From contig JAJRTI010000723.1 in NCBI GenBank assembly GCA_024278415.1, positions 1 to 7,138 of the forward strand: DNA of 7,138 bases, written 5' to 3'. Source of the stretch: Planctomycetota bacterium (GTDB lineage Bacteria > Planctomycetota > Brocadiia > JAJRTI01). The notes under the pieces are model-generated. The model saw only the letters and a list, made by a program, of their open reading frames with translations. It was not told where the DNA came from and made no database searches. Below are positions 6,188 through 7,138 of this stretch, piece after piece. The position numbers and the translations under genes are program-made. The first letter of the stretch is position 1, and every line of letters begins with the position of its first letter.

Positions 6188-7138
6188 TCACTTCGTTGCG
6201 CTTCGCCTGAACACAACATTATCCATATAGAAGACCGAAGGGCCATTCGCCAGGGACATGACCACGACGCAGTTGAGGGTCTTGAACTCCGGAGCGTGGG
6301 GCAGGCCGCGGAGGGTCTTGGGTTCCGAGCCGGGCAGGCGGACGGTCAGTTCGTACGTGCCCGTGTTCCGCGATCCCAGGCCGCAGGTAATGTCGAACCG
6401 CACCCACTGGCCGGGCGGGAGGGCCATCAGGTTTTTGCCATTGGCGCTCAATCGGCCGTTGGCGTCCACGGCGATGCGAGGCCCGAGCTTGTAGTAGTAG
6501 GGATCGTCCCGCCACTCGTAGACAAACTGCGCGCCCTGCTCCCAGCGCAGATCGAAGCCGGCTTTGAGCACGCCGTCCTCCAGATCGAGGGGGTAGGTCA
6601 CGTAGGGAACGTACGAGTGCTTCAAGCCCGCGGCATCGGTGAACTTGAGGCTGTGCTTGCCCGACGCGGCGGTCTCGTCGGTCACGCGCACGGTTCCCCG
6701 TTTCCCCGCCTCGCCCACGTGGGCGCCGCGTTCCGTTCCACCTACTGCGCAGTCCTCATAGGTCCGCAGGACTGGCTGCGTGGACTTCTTGGCATCCGCC
6801 GGGTCGTAGCTGGCCGGCTCGCGGTGGACCTTCTCCTCAGGCCGCGGCCACGTGCGCCGGTCCGCGCTTGCGTAGTTGCCCACGTTTGACAGGTCGATGG
6901 GCTTGAAGCCGAGTGCGAACGCTGGCGACTCGGGCCTCAGGCGGTAGTCGCGCTTCGCGGGGTTGACGAACAGCGGATCGGCCAACAGGCTGCCTCGGTC
7001 TTGCCCGCGCTTCTTCCACACCTCCCACGCCCGCTTGCGAGGCAGGCCACCAACGCCGGTGATTCGGATCATGCCGTCCGCCGAGAAGATGAGGTTGCTT
7101 CTGAACGCGACGTACTCGTCTTTGAATCGGCTGAGCCG
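6188..7138 (-). CDS. Right-handed parallel beta-helix protein, C-terminal part with jelly-roll-like domain
   Basis: Partial gene: the 5' end lies beyond base 7138. The frame is open to the window edge for 22 codons upstream of the internal ATG at 7070-7072, and those codons (RLSRFKDEYVAFRSNLIFSADG) are clearly coding. Of the 316 visible residues, the first 60 are the last coils of a beta-helix. SNLIFSADG is a typical rung, and the sequence through GQDRGSLLADPLFVNP, DYRLRPESPAFALGFKPIDLSNVG is the stereotyped end of helix-type pectate-lyase-like proteins in planctomycetes and relatives. After a Pro/charged linker, residues from about 125 to 316 form a second beta-rich domain (SGKHSLKFTDAAG, AGFDLRWEQGAQFVYEWRD, PPGQWVRFDITCG, FYMDNVVF), resembling a LamG/jelly-roll carbohydrate-binding fold. 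The family usually acts on exported polysaccharides by binding or lyase action, but the active-site coils are outside the window. Its stop lies 32 bases before the next start, so the two genes probably form an operon. Confidence 0.88.
   Translation of the reverse strand, partial: RLSRFKDEYVAFRSNLIFSADGMIRITGVGGLPRKRAWEVWKKRGQDRGSLLADPLFVNPAKRDYRLRPESPAFALGFKPIDLSNVGNYASADRRTWPRPEEKVHREPASYDPADAKKSTQPVLRTYEDCAVGGTERGAHVGEAGKRGTVRVTDETAASGKHSLKFTDAAGLKHSYVPYVTYPLDLEDGVLKAGFDLRWEQGAQFVYEWRDDPYYYKLGPRIAVDANGRLSANGKNLMALPPGQWVRFDITCGLGSRNTGTYELTVRLPGSEPKTLRGLPHAPEFKTLNCVVVMSLANGPSVFYMDNVVFRRSATK

Overview
The window is a high-GC stretch in which every supported gene lies on the minus strand. The coding codons end almost entirely in G or C. 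The gene content is an exported WD40-propeller caspase-like protease, a parallel beta-helix protein with a C-terminal jelly-roll-like domain, a secreted carbohydrate-binding/TIM-barrel protein and an RmlC-type sugar epimerase. This suggests a Planctomycetota or related PVC-group bacterium, or a similar polysaccharide-degrading lineage. The assignment is inferred from family content only.

Reading in the direction of transcription (from high to low coordinates): the window opens inside a gene for a right-handed parallel beta-helix protein, of which only the C-terminal 316 residues are present (6188-7138). After 32 bases comes a secreted protein with an N-terminal carbohydrate-binding-like jelly roll followed by a TIM-barrel glycoside-hydrolase-like domain. 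Its reading frame is interrupted by one in-frame TAA at 5331-5333, so it appears as two open frames (5331-6155 and 4062-5303). These two genes look like one transcription unit for binding and cleaving a polysaccharide. A GC-rich inverted repeat (4016-4059) lies directly after it. Next is a 980-residue gene (1023-3965) with a Sec signal peptide, about 11 WD40 blades, an Ig-like linker and a C-terminal C14 caspase domain that keeps its His/Cys dyad and carries a good EF-hand-type loop. A stem-loop follows its stop. A 288-base gap with a plausible promoter then leads to rfbC/rmlC (174-734). The last 173 bases hold no gene but contain a tight cluster of three hairpins resembling a dispersed palindromic repeat.

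The sugar genes and the caspase gene need not work together. The beta-helix and TIM-barrel proteins are probably exported carbohydrate-active proteins. The caspase-like protein is a separate exported scaffold-plus-protease. rfbC belongs to dTDP-L-rhamnose synthesis, although no rfbA, rfbB or rfbD is visible here. I see no phage, transposase, CRISPR or defence locus. The observations most worth following up are the single in-frame stop that splits the glycoside-hydrolase-like gene, the hairpin cluster at the left edge, and the exported, potentially Ca2+-binding WD40-caspase.
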